A stretch of DNA of 64,000 nucleotides from Capnocytophaga leadbetteri (GCF_003054025.1 NZ_QBKG01000007.1:62001-126000), one strand, 5' to 3'; shown: positions 47,302 to 55,798, numbered from the stretch's first letter. The notes: generated by a model from the letters alone, not told the origin. A program made the numbers and translations.

Positions 47302-48833
47302 TATTTCTTAATAATTTTGTTTAATATTCCTAATACCCCTCTTACAAAGGTAGCGCTGGTAACCATTTTTATCAACGGATTTTGTGCCGAAGAACGCCTT
47401 CCCTTAGTCTGGATAGTCTTGGGTGCGGACTGTTTTTCGGTAACAGTAGCCTCTTTTTGTTTTGCCTCTTCAGTGTGAATCTCGTCTATCTTCTTGTTTA
47501 GCAACTCATAAGCACTTTCACGGTCTATCACCTCATTGTACTTGCGTGCCAGTTCAGAGTGCGCTATAAGTGCATCAATCTCTGCGGGAGTAAGCACATC
47601 CATACGACTCATAGGGGCACGCATCATCGTAGCCACCAATGGCGTAGGGATACCTTTCTCGTTAAGGGCAGTTACCAAAGCCTCACCTGTACCAAGCGAA
47701 GTAAGCGTTTCCGCAGTATCGTAGAAATCAGAGCTGGGGTAATTCTCAGCCGTTAGCTTAATAGCCTTGCGGTCTTTAGCGGTGAAAGCCCTAATAGCGT
47801 GCTGTATCTTCATACCCAACTGCGAAAGTACTGCATCAGGTATATCTGTAGGGTTTTGGGTACAGAAAATAAGCCCCACCCCTTTTGAACGTATGAGTTT
47901 TACTATATTTTCTAACTGGTTGAGCAGTGTGCGCGAAGCTTCGTTGAAGATAAGATGCGCTTCATCTATAAATATCACCAATTTAGGTTTAGGTAGGTCG
48001 CCTACCTCTGGGAAAGTGGTGTAGATCTCTGCCAATAAGCTCAACATAAAGGTAGAGAACATTTTAGGGCGGTCTTGTATATCTGTTAGGCGTATGATAT
48101 TCACATACCCCTCACCTTTGCCATTAGTACGCAATAGATCAGCAGGGTCAAAACTCACTTCGCCAAAGAAACGTTCAGCCCCTTGATGCTCAAGCTCTAC
48201 TATCTTGCGCAGAATAGCACTAGTAGACGATTTTGATACTGCTCCGTACTCTTTTTCAAAGCTCGACTTACCCTCTTCTGTGGCATATTGCAATACTTTC
48301 TTAAGGTCTTTGAGGTCTAAAAGTGGTAAAGCGTGGTCGTCGCAATATTTAAAAACTACGGCCAACACCCCCTCTTGCACCTCACTAAGGTCTAAGATAC
48401 GCGATAAGAGAGTAGCCCCAAACTCCGATACAGTAGCGCGCATACGCACCCCATTTTGTTCAGAGATAGTAAGCAATTCAGTAGGGAAAGCTTGCGGCTG
48501 AAAGTCTAAGCCTATTTTGCCAAGTCGCTCTAATATAAAAGGCTTCACCTCACCCGACTCACCTATACCACTAAGGTCGCCTTTAAGGTCCATCAGCAGC
48601 ACAGGCACTCCTTTTTTAGAAAGGTGTTCAGCCATCACCTGTAGGCTTTTTGTCTTACCTGTACCTGTAGCTCCTGCTATCAGACCGTGACGGTTAAGGG
48701 TTTTCAGAGGAATATTTACGTATACATTTTCAAGCGGCTGCCCTTCATACACAGCCCCTCCTACGGTGATATACTCCCCTTTGCAGGTATACCCTGCTAT
48801 CATAGTTTCTTTAAAAGCGTCTATTTTAGTCAT
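47301..48833 (-). CDS. HerA-like ATPase (DUF853 / YjgR type)
   Basis: The 510-residue protein has the Walker A GATGTGKTKS (about 53-62) after an HGLIAG strand, Walker B LVIFIDEAHLIF, and the RSKGVGLIFCTQNPTDIP segment of HerA/FtsK-type ATPases. A C-terminal Lys/Glu-rich linker and hydrophobic end follow. The cellular job of this family is not established; HerA relatives translocate DNA. It leads the operon with the lipoprotein, ribB, porD and recN. Confidence 0.9.
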   Translation of the reverse strand: MTKIDAFKETMIAGYTCKGEYITVGGAVYEGQPLENVYVNIPLKTLNRHGLIAGATGTGKTKSLQVMAEHLSKKGVPVLLMDLKGDLSGIGESGEVKPFILERLGKIGLDFQPQAFPTELLTISEQNGVRMRATVSEFGATLLSRILDLSEVQEGVLAVVFKYCDDHALPLLDLKDLKKVLQYATEEGKSSFEKEYGAVSKSSTSAILRKIVELEHQGAERFFGEVSFDPADLLRTNGKGEGYVNIIRLTDIQDRPKMFSTFMLSLLAEIYTTFPEVGDLPKPKLVIFIDEAHLIFNEASRTLLNQLENIVKLIRSKGVGLIFCTQNPTDIPDAVLSQLGMKIQHAIRAFTAKDRKAIKLTAENYPSSDFYDTAETLTSLGTGEALVTALNEKGIPTPLVATMMRAPMSRMDVLTPAEIDALIAHSELARKYNEVIDRESAYELLNKKIDEIHTEEAKQKEATVTEKQSAPKTIQTKGRRSSAQNPLIKMVTSATFVRGVLGILNKIIKK

Positions 48834-48895
48834 CAGATGTTAGTGATTTTGTGATTAAGAATGGGTAAGGAATAGTTAATGCACAATTCAAGGCA

Positions 48896-48925
48896 CAAAG
48901 GTACAAAATAAATCTCAAATAACAA
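48896..48925 (-). promoter_or_regulatory. promoter of the HerA-like-lipoprotein-ribB-porD-recN operon
   Basis: On the minus strand TTG (plus-strand CAA at 48923-48925) and TACCTTTG (48896-48903) are 19 bases apart. The -33 element abuts the stop codon of the invertase at 48926. Confidence 0.75.
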
Positions 48926-49525
48926 CTAACTATCCGCAATTTTTTTCACGAAACTACTTACTGTAAGACGGTGTACTCCTAATATACGTCCAATAGCCGA
49001 ATACGATACTTTTTTCTCTAAAAGCTCCTTAATCTGTTTTTCTTGTCCGGTGAGTTTTGTTTTGGCGGACTTACTACCTTTAGGGCGACCGAGAACTACT
49101 CCCTCTGCTTTCTTGCGTGCCAATGCCTCTTTGGTACGCTGACTGATAAGGTTACGTTCAATCTCAGCAGAGAGTCCAAAGGCAAACGCCAACACTTTGC
49201 TATTAATATCGCTCCCCAAGCGATAATTATCTTTAATTGTCCACACCTGAATATCGCGGTTCATACACTCATTAAGTACCCCCATAATCATCAAGAGGTT
49301 ACGCCCTAACCGCGACAATTCTGAGCAAATAAGCACATCGCCTTTTTTCATTTTTTTGAGGAGTTTGCCGAGTTTTCTATTCTCTACTCTTGTCATACCC
49401 GAAATAGTTTCTTCTACCCAAACATCAATAGTTAGGCTGTTTTTCTCACAGAAATTACTAATTTCAAAACGTTGATTTTCTACAGTTTGTTTATCGGAAC
49501 TCACCCGAATATATCCATAAATCAT
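48926..49525 (-). CDS. Mpi-like serine recombinase (DNA invertase)
   Basis: The start at 49525 gives MIYGYIRVSSDKQTVENQRF, the usual start of this family; the longer frame adds 15 hydrophobic residues and is unlikely. The 199-residue enzyme has the catalytic Ser in IRVSSD, the SELSRLGRN and AEIERNLISQRTKEAL motifs, a GVVLGRPKG linker, and a C-terminal helix-turn-helix (VSYSAIGRILGVHRLTVSSF). It strongly resembles Mpi, the master invertase of Bacteroides. It lies directly beside the 42-bp repeats of the hsdS locus and is the probable recombinase for them. Confidence 0.93.
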   Translation of the reverse strand: MIYGYIRVSSDKQTVENQRFEISNFCEKNSLTIDVWVEETISGMTRVENRKLGKLLKKMKKGDVLICSELSRLGRNLLMIMGVLNECMNRDIQVWTIKDNYRLGSDINSKVLAFAFGLSAEIERNLISQRTKEALARKKAEGVVLGRPKGSKSAKTKLTGQEKQIKELLEKKVSYSAIGRILGVHRLTVSSFVKKIADS

Positions 49526-49582
49526 TGTATAAATTAATTTGATTAAACTAATAAATATAATCAAAAACAATGAAACAATGAC

Positions 49583-49624
49583 GGGCGTTTGTTTTTGACA
49601 AATCTATCAGAAGTAACTGGGAAA
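49583..49624. repeat. left 42-bp inverted repeat of the invertible hsdS segment
   Basis: The 42 bases match exactly the reverse complement of 50917-50958. The shared stretch starts GGGCGTTTGTTTTTGACAAA, encodes LFLTNLSEVTGK in both genes, and ends after GGGAAA. Flanking bases differ on both sides, which defines the limits. Within it, TTTGT (49588-49592) and ACAAA (49598-49602) form a small dyad that may mark the crossover. Confidence 0.93.
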
Positions 49625-50194
49625 CGTTGGAATGCTTTTGAAACAAAAAATAGAAAACTAAAATTAGGAGATGGAAATTATCCTAATAAAACATTGAAAC
49701 ATTTAGCATATTTATTAAAAGGACAAAGTGTTACTTCAAATGAAATAAAAAAAGGCGATTATCCTGTAATAGCAGGAGGACAAATAAGTCCTTATACTCA
49801 TAATCGGTATAATTTTAAAGGAAATGTTATTACTATAAGTGCTTCAGGTGCTTATTCAGGATATGTTTGGTATCATAATTATCCTATTTTTGCTTCAGAT
49901 TGCACAGTTGTTTTTTCAAAAGAAGAATCAGAGATAACAACTTTATATTTATCTGAAATATTGAAACTAAAACAAAAGGAAATTTACAATTTGCAACAAG
50001 GAGCTGGACAACCTCACGTGTATGCAAGAGATTTGGAAAAGATAAATATTCCTATTCCTTCACTACAAAAACAAAATGAAATAGCTGTGCATATCTCAAA
50101 AATACGAAGTAAAGCTAACGCATTAAAGAAAGAAGGAAAAGAAATTTTGGAACAAGCTAAGCAAGAAGTAGAGCGAATGATATTAGGTAATTAA
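49589..50194 (+). pseudogene. silent hsdS half-gene (alternative second target-recognition domain)
   Basis: The 201-codon frame begins inside the left repeat without its own ATG (TTG at 49589) and has no visible promoter or ribosome site. It encodes FLTNLSEVTGKR, then a target-recognition domain (an NYPNKTLKHLAYLLKGQSV start, GDYPVIAGGQISP, and ITISASGAYSGYV motifs typical of HsdS), and a coiled-coil end (QAKQEVERMILGN). It is inverted relative to hsdS and ends tail-to-tail with it. After inversion it would complete hsdS in frame, giving about 478 residues. Confidence 0.88.
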
Positions 50195-50209
50195 TCACCT
50201 AATATCATT
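50176..50209. repeat. 13-bp inverted repeat at the meeting ends of the two hsdS frames
   Basis: 50176-50188 pairs with 50197-50209 around 8 bases. Both halves encode the common MILG end of the two specificity genes. It may stop transcription in both directions, but no T run supports that. Confidence 0.7.
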
Positions 50210-51783
50210 TGTTCAATATCTCTTTTTGCTGTTTCTAATATATTAATAGCTTCTAATTGTAGTTTTTTAGCTTCCTCTCTAATAGCTGTAATTCTATTAG
50301 CAATTTCTGTTTGCTTCTGAATATCTATTATTCCATTTTCAGAAATAGGAATAACAATATTTTGGTTAAGATAAGTACTCATAATAAGGTTTCTAATCCC
50401 ATTAGTTTGGCTTTGCATCGCTTCCGTGAGTCTAATATTATGCATCATCTTTAAAAAGCAAAACAAATATTTAGGATTGATTTTTTTATTATCAACTCTT
50501 ATTTTATGAATAAAATTGCTATAACACAAAATATTATTTTTAATTATATTTTGTGTTATAATGGCTATTCTACCAACTGGTTGGTCTGGACTACCACCTG
50601 ATTTTTCTATTAGTAAATCATTTTCTTTTAAATCTATTTTAGATAAAATGTTTTTCTTTATTAAACGATATTTTACTCTTGAATTGTCTAAATTCAAATT
50701 ATATTGATTATCAAATTCAGTAGCTCTAATTACTAAACACTTTTGATATTTTTCATTCTCCTCAATCTCTTCATTTTCATCAATTCCCCAATTACCTGCT
50801 ATACTTTGAATAATGAATGATTTCAAAGGCAGTGCAATGAACTTTTTAGAATCAATATTATCAATACTATTTTTTAGTAATTTTGTCTTAATATCATAAC
50901 CTTTGGAGTCAATTCTTTTCCCAGTTACTTCTGATAGATTTGTCAAAAACAAACGCCCCTTTTTTACTAACGGGTTGTCATTATCTAAGTTATAGCTACT
51001 ATTTTTATCAGTATTTTGTGGTAAAAACTCTTCTTCTTTGGGTAGTGTAATACCTAACTCTCCTAAAAGATAATCGTCAATACTATCCAGCAACCTTTGA
51101 GCTTCAGCTTCTTTTTGTTGCTTTTGTATTATTTTATTATAGAAGTAAGAAACTATCTTTTTTTGAGTTATAATATCTAGTAATGGAATAGGAATAGATC
51201 CTACTTCCTCTAAATTAATATTGGCTCGAGCTACAGGTCTCTTTATTCTATCTAATATTTTTTGTCCTAAATCTGTTAGAAAAAAAATATGGATAAAATG
51301 AGGGTTAATATTTTCCTTAAATCTTACACCACAAATCGCTTGGTTTATATTGGCTTCAAAATCATAATTATAAACACCTACTTTTCCTATTGTAGCCCCT
51401 ACAATTGCAATAAGTAAATCATTTCTTAAGATTTTGGAGCCTTTCATAAGTTTATTATGTATTTCGGGTTTTATAAAATTTAAATTATTAAAATCTATAA
51501 TATTATCTTCTGAAAAATCTCCACTTCTTACAAAAGGGATTCCATTATCTTTATCAGTATATGCGTCTCCTCCGCTTAAAGGAGTTATTCCTGAAAATAT
51601 TTTAACACTTTCATTTCTAATTGAAGAAGTTGGTATTAATGATAGTTTTTCTTTTATAATATTATACTCCTTTTTATGAAAGTGAGGATCAAGTCTCCCC
51701 CCCAATTCCAAACGATTAATAATGAAAACCTTGTTAGAGTTAATATTTTCTGATAGCTTAAATTTCTTCATTGTTGATAGCAT
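50191..51783 (-). CDS. hsdS: type I-like specificity subunit HsdS (expressed orientation)
   Basis: HsdS recognises DNA through two target-recognition domains separated by conserved helices. In the 530-residue protein the first domain spans about 15-205 (with IRNESVKIFSGITP and IPFVRSGDF), the central helix about 206-245 (KKIVSYFYNKIIQKQQKE), and the repeat-encoded LFLTNLSEVTGK at 278-289. The second domain follows to about 480 and ends with helix EAINILETAKRDIEQMILGD. Possible starts are 51783 or 51771; both overlap the upstream methyltransferase gene. Confidence 0.92.
   Translation of the reverse strand: MLSTMKKFKLSENINSNKVFIINRLELGGRLDPHFHKKEYNIIKEKLSLIPTSSIRNESVKIFSGITPLSGGDAYTDKDNGIPFVRSGDFSEDNIIDFNNLNFIKPEIHNKLMKGSKILRNDLLIAIVGATIGKVGVYNYDFEANINQAICGVRFKENINPHFIHIFFLTDLGQKILDRIKRPVARANINLEEVGSIPIPLLDIITQKKIVSYFYNKIIQKQQKEAEAQRLLDSIDDYLLGELGITLPKEEEFLPQNTDKNSSYNLDNDNPLVKKGRLFLTNLSEVTGKRIDSKGYDIKTKLLKNSIDNIDSKKFIALPLKSFIIQSIAGNWGIDENEEIEENEKYQKCLVIRATEFDNQYNLNLDNSRVKYRLIKKNILSKIDLKENDLLIEKSGGSPDQPVGRIAIITQNIIKNNILCYSNFIHKIRVDNKKINPKYLFCFLKMMHNIRLTEAMQSQTNGIRNLIMSTYLNQNIVIPISENGIIDIQKQTEIANRITAIREEAKKLQLEAINILETAKRDIEQMILGD
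50917..50958. repeat. right 42-bp inverted repeat inside hsdS
   Basis: It matches 49583-49624 exactly in inverted orientation. It lies in the hsdS codons for the second-domain boundary, so a crossover between the two copies swaps the C-terminal half of HsdS while keeping the frame. Confidence 0.93.
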
Positions 51784-53956
51784 TTATAAATCGTTCCAAT
51801 TCTTCCCCTATAACGTCCAATTCATTCACTGCAATTTTTTTGCCTGTAGCATCATAACCTATCTCTTCGGCTATTGCCATAAAAATAGGATAGTCCTTTA
51901 GCTTTTTCTGTTTTTCTGTTAAGAAAGCATCTTGCAATTCCTCTTTAAGGTTATTTACTTTTTCTGAAAACTCCTCTTGTATTTCTTTCTTCTCTTCAGC
52001 CATAAGAGGGGCTAACCCCTTTTTATCAAGGGAAGGGTGTTTTTCTTTATATTGTTTTTCAAGGGCACTTATAGCTTGTTTTTTCTCACTTTCTAATTGT
52101 TTTACCTTTTCCTTGTACTGATATGAAGATAGTAAGCTATGTTTTGAATTTTGCTTTAAGTCTCTAATTTGTTGCGTTTCATCTTTAGTGTATTTTTTCA
52201 AAAATAGCACAGAACTTTTCACACCTGCCCCATTAGCAGCAAAAGCTGTTTGAGGCAAAGAAACTACCGCTACTATTCTAAAAGTTTCTTCTATATGGTC
52301 ACGAACGTATTGTAAAGAGCTATTGGTTAAGATGCCATCGGGAATAACGATAGCCAAATAGCCTCCTGCTTTTAAAAAATTATAACATTGCTCAATGAAT
52401 AAGACTTCAGTACTTTGGTTTTCGCGTACAGTTTCAGGAGCTGACTTTACAGCCAACCAATCTTCTTCTTTTTTACCTAATTTATACTCTTTTAAATAGG
52501 CTTTTTCTGTCTGGCGAACTATACTACCAAAAGGGGGATTGGTAATGATAAAATCAAAATGATTATATTTAAAACCTCTGTTTTCTGTCTTTTTTTCTAT
52601 TTCTTCAGGAGGTAAAAGCCCATCAGAAGTGATCACATTAGTATGTCCATCATCGTGAATAATCATATTCATTTTGGCAGCTCTTGAAATCTGCTCATTA
52701 ATTTCTATACCATACAAGTTTTTTTCAGCAAAGTCATGCCAATGGCTAAAATGCTTTGGGTATTGTTTTATATTTGTTTTATAATTAGGATACCATTCAT
52801 CAGCTTGCTGTCTTACTTTATTAAGAGCATATAATAGAAAGCCTCCACTACCACACGAGGTATCCAAAACAAGAGATTCATTTGTAATAGGTAATACATC
52901 TACAATAAATTTCACAATTTCACGAGGAGTAAAAAACTGACCAAAATTACCCCTAAAAAAAGAATTCATAAAGGTCTCAAAAGCACGGCCTTTGGCATCT
53001 AAGTCAGTTTCACCAATGTTAATATCTTGTAGATATTCCACTACTGTTCTAATTTTTTCAGATGTAAGACGGATATTATCTCTAAAAACTTCAGGGTCTT
53101 TTTTTCTCCCCTCTTCATACAATTCTTTTACTCTATTAAACAAACGTTTGTTTTCCTCTTCCTGAATAGATTTTATCAACTCGTCCTCACCCAATTTTTC
53201 AAAATTCTTAATTTCAGAAGCATCAACTGTAATAATCTGAAAATCATAAGGATCTCCTTCTTTTCTATCTTTTTTCTCGTCCCAAATTTTACAAAATATG
53301 AGCTTATCCAATTCATCAAAAGCTTCTGAAGGATTGAGGTGTCCTCCTCCCCAAAGAGCATCGTGAGCTCTTTTGAAACGATTGGTAAGAGCTGCTTGTT
53401 CAATAACTTGTAAATCAAAAAAACTTTGCATTTCCTCACTTTGTTTTATAGATTTAGCTCCATAAACAAATTTATAGTTAGCTAACTTTTTTACCCCAAA
53501 TTGAGGAATATCAGGTAATGTTTTTTTTACATTTTTATTTTTATCAACCTCAAAATACTTATTATTATCAGAAGAGGTTACCCAAACATATTTCACATTG
53601 TTAGGCATAGCATAAGCATAGCTATAAGCTTGATTTACGGCCTCATTAAATGCAGGATCTGTAATATCTGCTTTCTTACACTCTACTAAAATATGAGGTT
53701 CTGTGCATTCATCATCATTATATACTACTATATCAGCCTCTTTTGTCTCTACACCCATTTTTACAGGAACAAACATTTTAATTCGTTCAGGCTTATAATT
53801 ATACTGAGTAACTAACAAAACAAAAGCTTCTGCCTGTACCTTTTCCTCTGGATTAGTAAAGTTTCTACTTTTATTTTGATGAATATATTTTATTGTTTTT
53901 TCATCTTCTGAAATGGAAATCAGACCTCTTTTTATACCTTCTAAAAATGTATTCAT
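51758..53956 (-). CDS. fused restriction nuclease and N6-adenine methyltransferase
   Basis: The 732-residue protein combines an HsdR_N-like nuclease with a type I-style HsdM. The nuclease site is Asp75 in EADIVVY and Glu92-Cys-Lys94 in VECKK. The methyltransferase part has FFTPREI (341-347), SAM loop DTSCGSGG (365-372), and NPPFG (473-477), the catalytic motif for adenine methylation. A late coiled coil (about 620-690) precedes the end. No separate HsdR with helicase motifs is near. The arrangement resembles type IIG/BcgI-like systems with a separate S subunit. Its stop overlaps the start of hsdS. Confidence 0.9.
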   Translation of the reverse strand: MNTFLEGIKRGLISISEDEKTIKYIHQNKSRNFTNPEEKVQAEAFVLLVTQYNYKPERIKMFVPVKMGVETKEADIVVYNDDECTEPHILVECKKADITDPAFNEAVNQAYSYAYAMPNNVKYVWVTSSDNNKYFEVDKNKNVKKTLPDIPQFGVKKLANYKFVYGAKSIKQSEEMQSFFDLQVIEQAALTNRFKRAHDALWGGGHLNPSEAFDELDKLIFCKIWDEKKDRKEGDPYDFQIITVDASEIKNFEKLGEDELIKSIQEEENKRLFNRVKELYEEGRKKDPEVFRDNIRLTSEKIRTVVEYLQDINIGETDLDAKGRAFETFMNSFFRGNFGQFFTPREIVKFIVDVLPITNESLVLDTSCGSGGFLLYALNKVRQQADEWYPNYKTNIKQYPKHFSHWHDFAEKNLYGIEINEQISRAAKMNMIIHDDGHTNVITSDGLLPPEEIEKKTENRGFKYNHFDFIITNPPFGSIVRQTEKAYLKEYKLGKKEEDWLAVKSAPETVRENQSTEVLFIEQCYNFLKAGGYLAIVIPDGILTNSSLQYVRDHIEETFRIVAVVSLPQTAFAANGAGVKSSVLFLKKYTKDETQQIRDLKQNSKHSLLSSYQYKEKVKQLESEKKQAISALEKQYKEKHPSLDKKGLAPLMAEEKKEIQEEFSEKVNNLKEELQDAFLTEKQKKLKDYPIFMAIAEEIGYDATGKKIAVNELDVIGEELERFINAINNEEI

Positions 53957-54005
53957 ATTTTCTTTTCTATTTGAATCTTAAATCTTTATATGCTTTTATC
54001 AATTG

Positions 54006-54569
54006 TTAAACCTCTATTTCCATTTGCAAACTCTCCCCTGTATAGGTAGATGCCCTAATGATAAGTTGGCTACCGGTATCATAGGTATTAGTTGCTGTAG
54101 TCATATAAACCCATTTACCACCTATTAGTAGGGCTTCACCGCTTTCTATTTCGGTAGTATCTTCAGCTATAATAGCAACAATAAGGCTCTTAACCTTAAA
54201 GTTATCATTTACCTCCACACTTATGGGCTCACCAGCAGCCCTACCTGTGTAAGAAGTTGTATCTATAGCCTCAATAATAAGAGGATTCATATAATCCGAT
54301 ATTGCCATATTATAAGTTGAAAAAACGCCCCTTTGTTTAGCTTCTTTGCTGTAGCGTTCGTACTGCAGAGGGTCAGCGAGCACACTTTTAGCATAGGCGG
54401 TTGCTGCTTTAAACTTATTAGTATGACTCACTTGCTTAGCCGTCAAAGGAGCCGTACGATGCGGTGCTTTGGTTACTATAGTTTTGCCAAATCTTTGTCG
54501 GTATACTATTTGTTTCCCTAGTTTTCCCGACACGCCTTGCATTATTATATTGTTTTTTACTTGTGCCAT
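54006..54569 (-). CDS. unknown protein, 187 residues
   Basis: The N-terminus (NNIIMQGVSGKLGKQIVYRQ) and the next KTIVTKAPHR segment recall small Bacteroidota proteins that share a GVSGKLGKxIVxRQ start, but I cannot name the family. The C-terminal half is beta-rich and Thr-rich (YTGRAAGEPISVEV, TYDTGSQLIIRAS). No signal peptide is seen. It has its own promoter at 54602-54631 and lies upstream of the restriction-modification genes on the same strand, about 50 bases away. A functional link to them is not shown. Confidence 0.65.
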   Translation of the reverse strand: MAQVKNNIIMQGVSGKLGKQIVYRQRFGKTIVTKAPHRTAPLTAKQVSHTNKFKAATAYAKSVLADPLQYERYSKEAKQRGVFSTYNMAISDYMNPLIIEAIDTTSYTGRAAGEPISVEVNDNFKVKSLIVAIIAEDTTEIESGEALLIGGKWVYMTTATNTYDTGSQLIIRASTYTGESLQMEIEV

Positions 54570-54601
54570 TGATGGTTAATTGTTATTGGTTAAGACAGCG
54601 A

Positions 54602-54631
54602 CAAAGATAAGGGTTATTTTTTAACCTACAA
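54602..54631 (-). promoter_or_regulatory. promoter of the unknown 187-residue gene
   Basis: On the minus strand TTG (plus-strand CAA at 54629-54631) and TATCTTTG (54602-54609) are 19 bases apart. It could also feed the downstream restriction-modification genes. Confidence 0.75.
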
Positions 54632-54675
54632 ATAAAAATCTCTTTTTTGCACCCCACCCGTCCCACTCGCCTCAT

Positions 54676-54697
54676 AATTGCCCGTGCGGCTCGCACT
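54676..54697. repeat. GTGCGGCTCGCAC element, copy 2
   Basis: 22 nt matching 32448-32469 at 20 positions. It lies in a C-rich intergenic stretch beside the composite element. Confidence 0.6.
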
Positions 54698-54705
54698 CCC
54701 ACTCG

Positions 54706-54850
54706 TCCCAGCCTTCACAATCCTCCCAGCCTTCCCAGCCCTCTCAGAAAAAATTAACACTTTTTATTAAATATATTTCAATAATATCTTGAGTATAGAT
54801 TAAGTATACACTAAGTATAGATTAAGTATAGAAAGAGCGAAGAACCAGCG
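54706..54850 (+). repeat. dispersed composite intergenic element, copy B
   Basis: Blocks in order: two CCCAGCCTTC-type units, CTCAGAAAAA, an AT-rich spacer, tandem GAGTATAGATTAAGTATA units, and AGAGCGAAGAACCAGCG. The outer blocks match copy A and the tandem matches copy D. The remaining bases to recO (54851-54919) hold no gene. Confidence 0.55.
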
Positions 54851-54919
54851 TTATCAAATCGATAACAAAACGACCAAAACATTAAGAATAATGCAATTTT
54901 TATAATATTTATATAATCA

Positions 54920-55639
54920 TTAATAACTAACCACTTGTTGCAACACTTCTAATGACTTGATTTCTTTAAAATTAGGATAATGCCACTGATAGTATTTCAG
55001 CAGTTGCACCAAAAGGGCATTGCGGTCTTCGTGACGACTCTTAAGGGTGTTGAGTTCGCCAAAGGGCGTATGTAGCAAGGTCGTCAGCAAGCTAAGAGTA
55101 TGCCCCGCGATGTGGTGGGGTGTATTTTCAGTAGCGGTAAATACCCCCTCTTCAATATTGAAATAAGGCAAATGGTCGTGAGTAGTATCAGGATAAAAAC
55201 CTAACAGACGCGTAAGCGACAGTAAGAACTTCAGATGAAAATGAGGATTGTAATCGGTAGTATCTAAGTGGTGCAGTTGCTCACTAAGGAAGTCAAACAG
55301 AGGAACATCAGGGGTATCAGGCTGACATATCTGGGCACATACCTCTGATAAGAAGATAGTTACCACACTCTTATAGGGGTGGGTATGTAGGGTGCTGTAA
55401 GGGTGTATTACTTTAGCTTCTTTGATATAACTCAGAGCCCCCTCTTTGTAGGTCGCCACAAGGGCTAACTGTGCCAATGGCTGAAACAAACCTACCTTTA
55501 GCGCACTTTTAGAGGGCTTAAGAATACCTTTTAGCAGATAGCTACAACCGCCATACTCACGCGTAAAACACCTGACAATAAGACTATTGTCAGCATATTT
55601 CATTGCAGAGAGCACAAGAGCAGAAGTTTTCTGATACAT
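54920..55639 (-). CDS. recO: DNA repair protein RecO
   Basis: RecO works with RecR to load RecA during recombinational repair. The 239-residue protein has the normal N-terminal OB-fold start (TSALVLSAMKYADNSLIVRCFT), the GGCSYLLKG strand, and a helical C-terminal half. Length and layout are typical. It is transcribed divergently from rlmD, with its -7 box at 55689-55696. Confidence 0.93.
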   Translation of the reverse strand: MYQKTSALVLSAMKYADNSLIVRCFTREYGGCSYLLKGILKPSKSALKVGLFQPLAQLALVATYKEGALSYIKEAKVIHPYSTLHTHPYKSVVTIFLSEVCAQICQPDTPDVPLFDFLSEQLHHLDTTDYNPHFHLKFLLSLTRLLGFYPDTTHDHLPYFNIEEGVFTATENTPHHIAGHTLSLLTTLLHTPFGELNTLKSRHEDRNALLVQLLKYYQWHYPNFKEIKSLEVLQQVVSY

Positions 55640-55652
55640 AGTGTAATTAACA

Positions 55653-55721
55653 AATTAGAAAATTAGCAGATTAGAAAATTTGTGAGTGCAAAGATATGAA
55701 TTATCTGCTAATTTTCTAATT
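55653..55721. repeat. 19-bp inverted repeat between recO and rlmD
   Basis: 55653-55671 is the exact reverse complement of 55703-55721 (around AATTAGAAAATTAGC). The 31-base centre contains the recO -7 box. It belongs to a dense set of CAAATTAGC/CAAATTGGC units that runs to 55782. Confidence 0.75.
55689..55696 (-). promoter_or_regulatory. recO -7 box
   Basis: TATCTTTG on the minus strand, 50 bases before the recO start, inside the 19-bp inverted repeat. The -33 region is weak. Confidence 0.5.
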
Positions 55722-55759
55722 ATCACATTTGCTAATTCTCAAATTTTCTCATTAGCAAA

Positions 55760-55791
55760 TTGGCAAATTGGCAAATTAGTTCGTATCTTTG
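55760..55791 (+). promoter_or_regulatory. rlmD promoter
   Basis: TTGG at 55760-55763 and TATCTTTG at 55784-55791 are 20 bases apart. Transcription would begin at about 55797, so the mRNA has almost no leader before the ATG at 55799. The -33 is formed by one of the CAAATTGG repeat units. Confidence 0.75.
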
Positions 55792-55798
55792 CCCCCAA

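Noticed and set aside
48926-54569. Classic type I restriction system with a separate HsdR
   Set aside because: No helicase-type HsdR frame is present in the window; the nuclease is fused to the methyltransferase.
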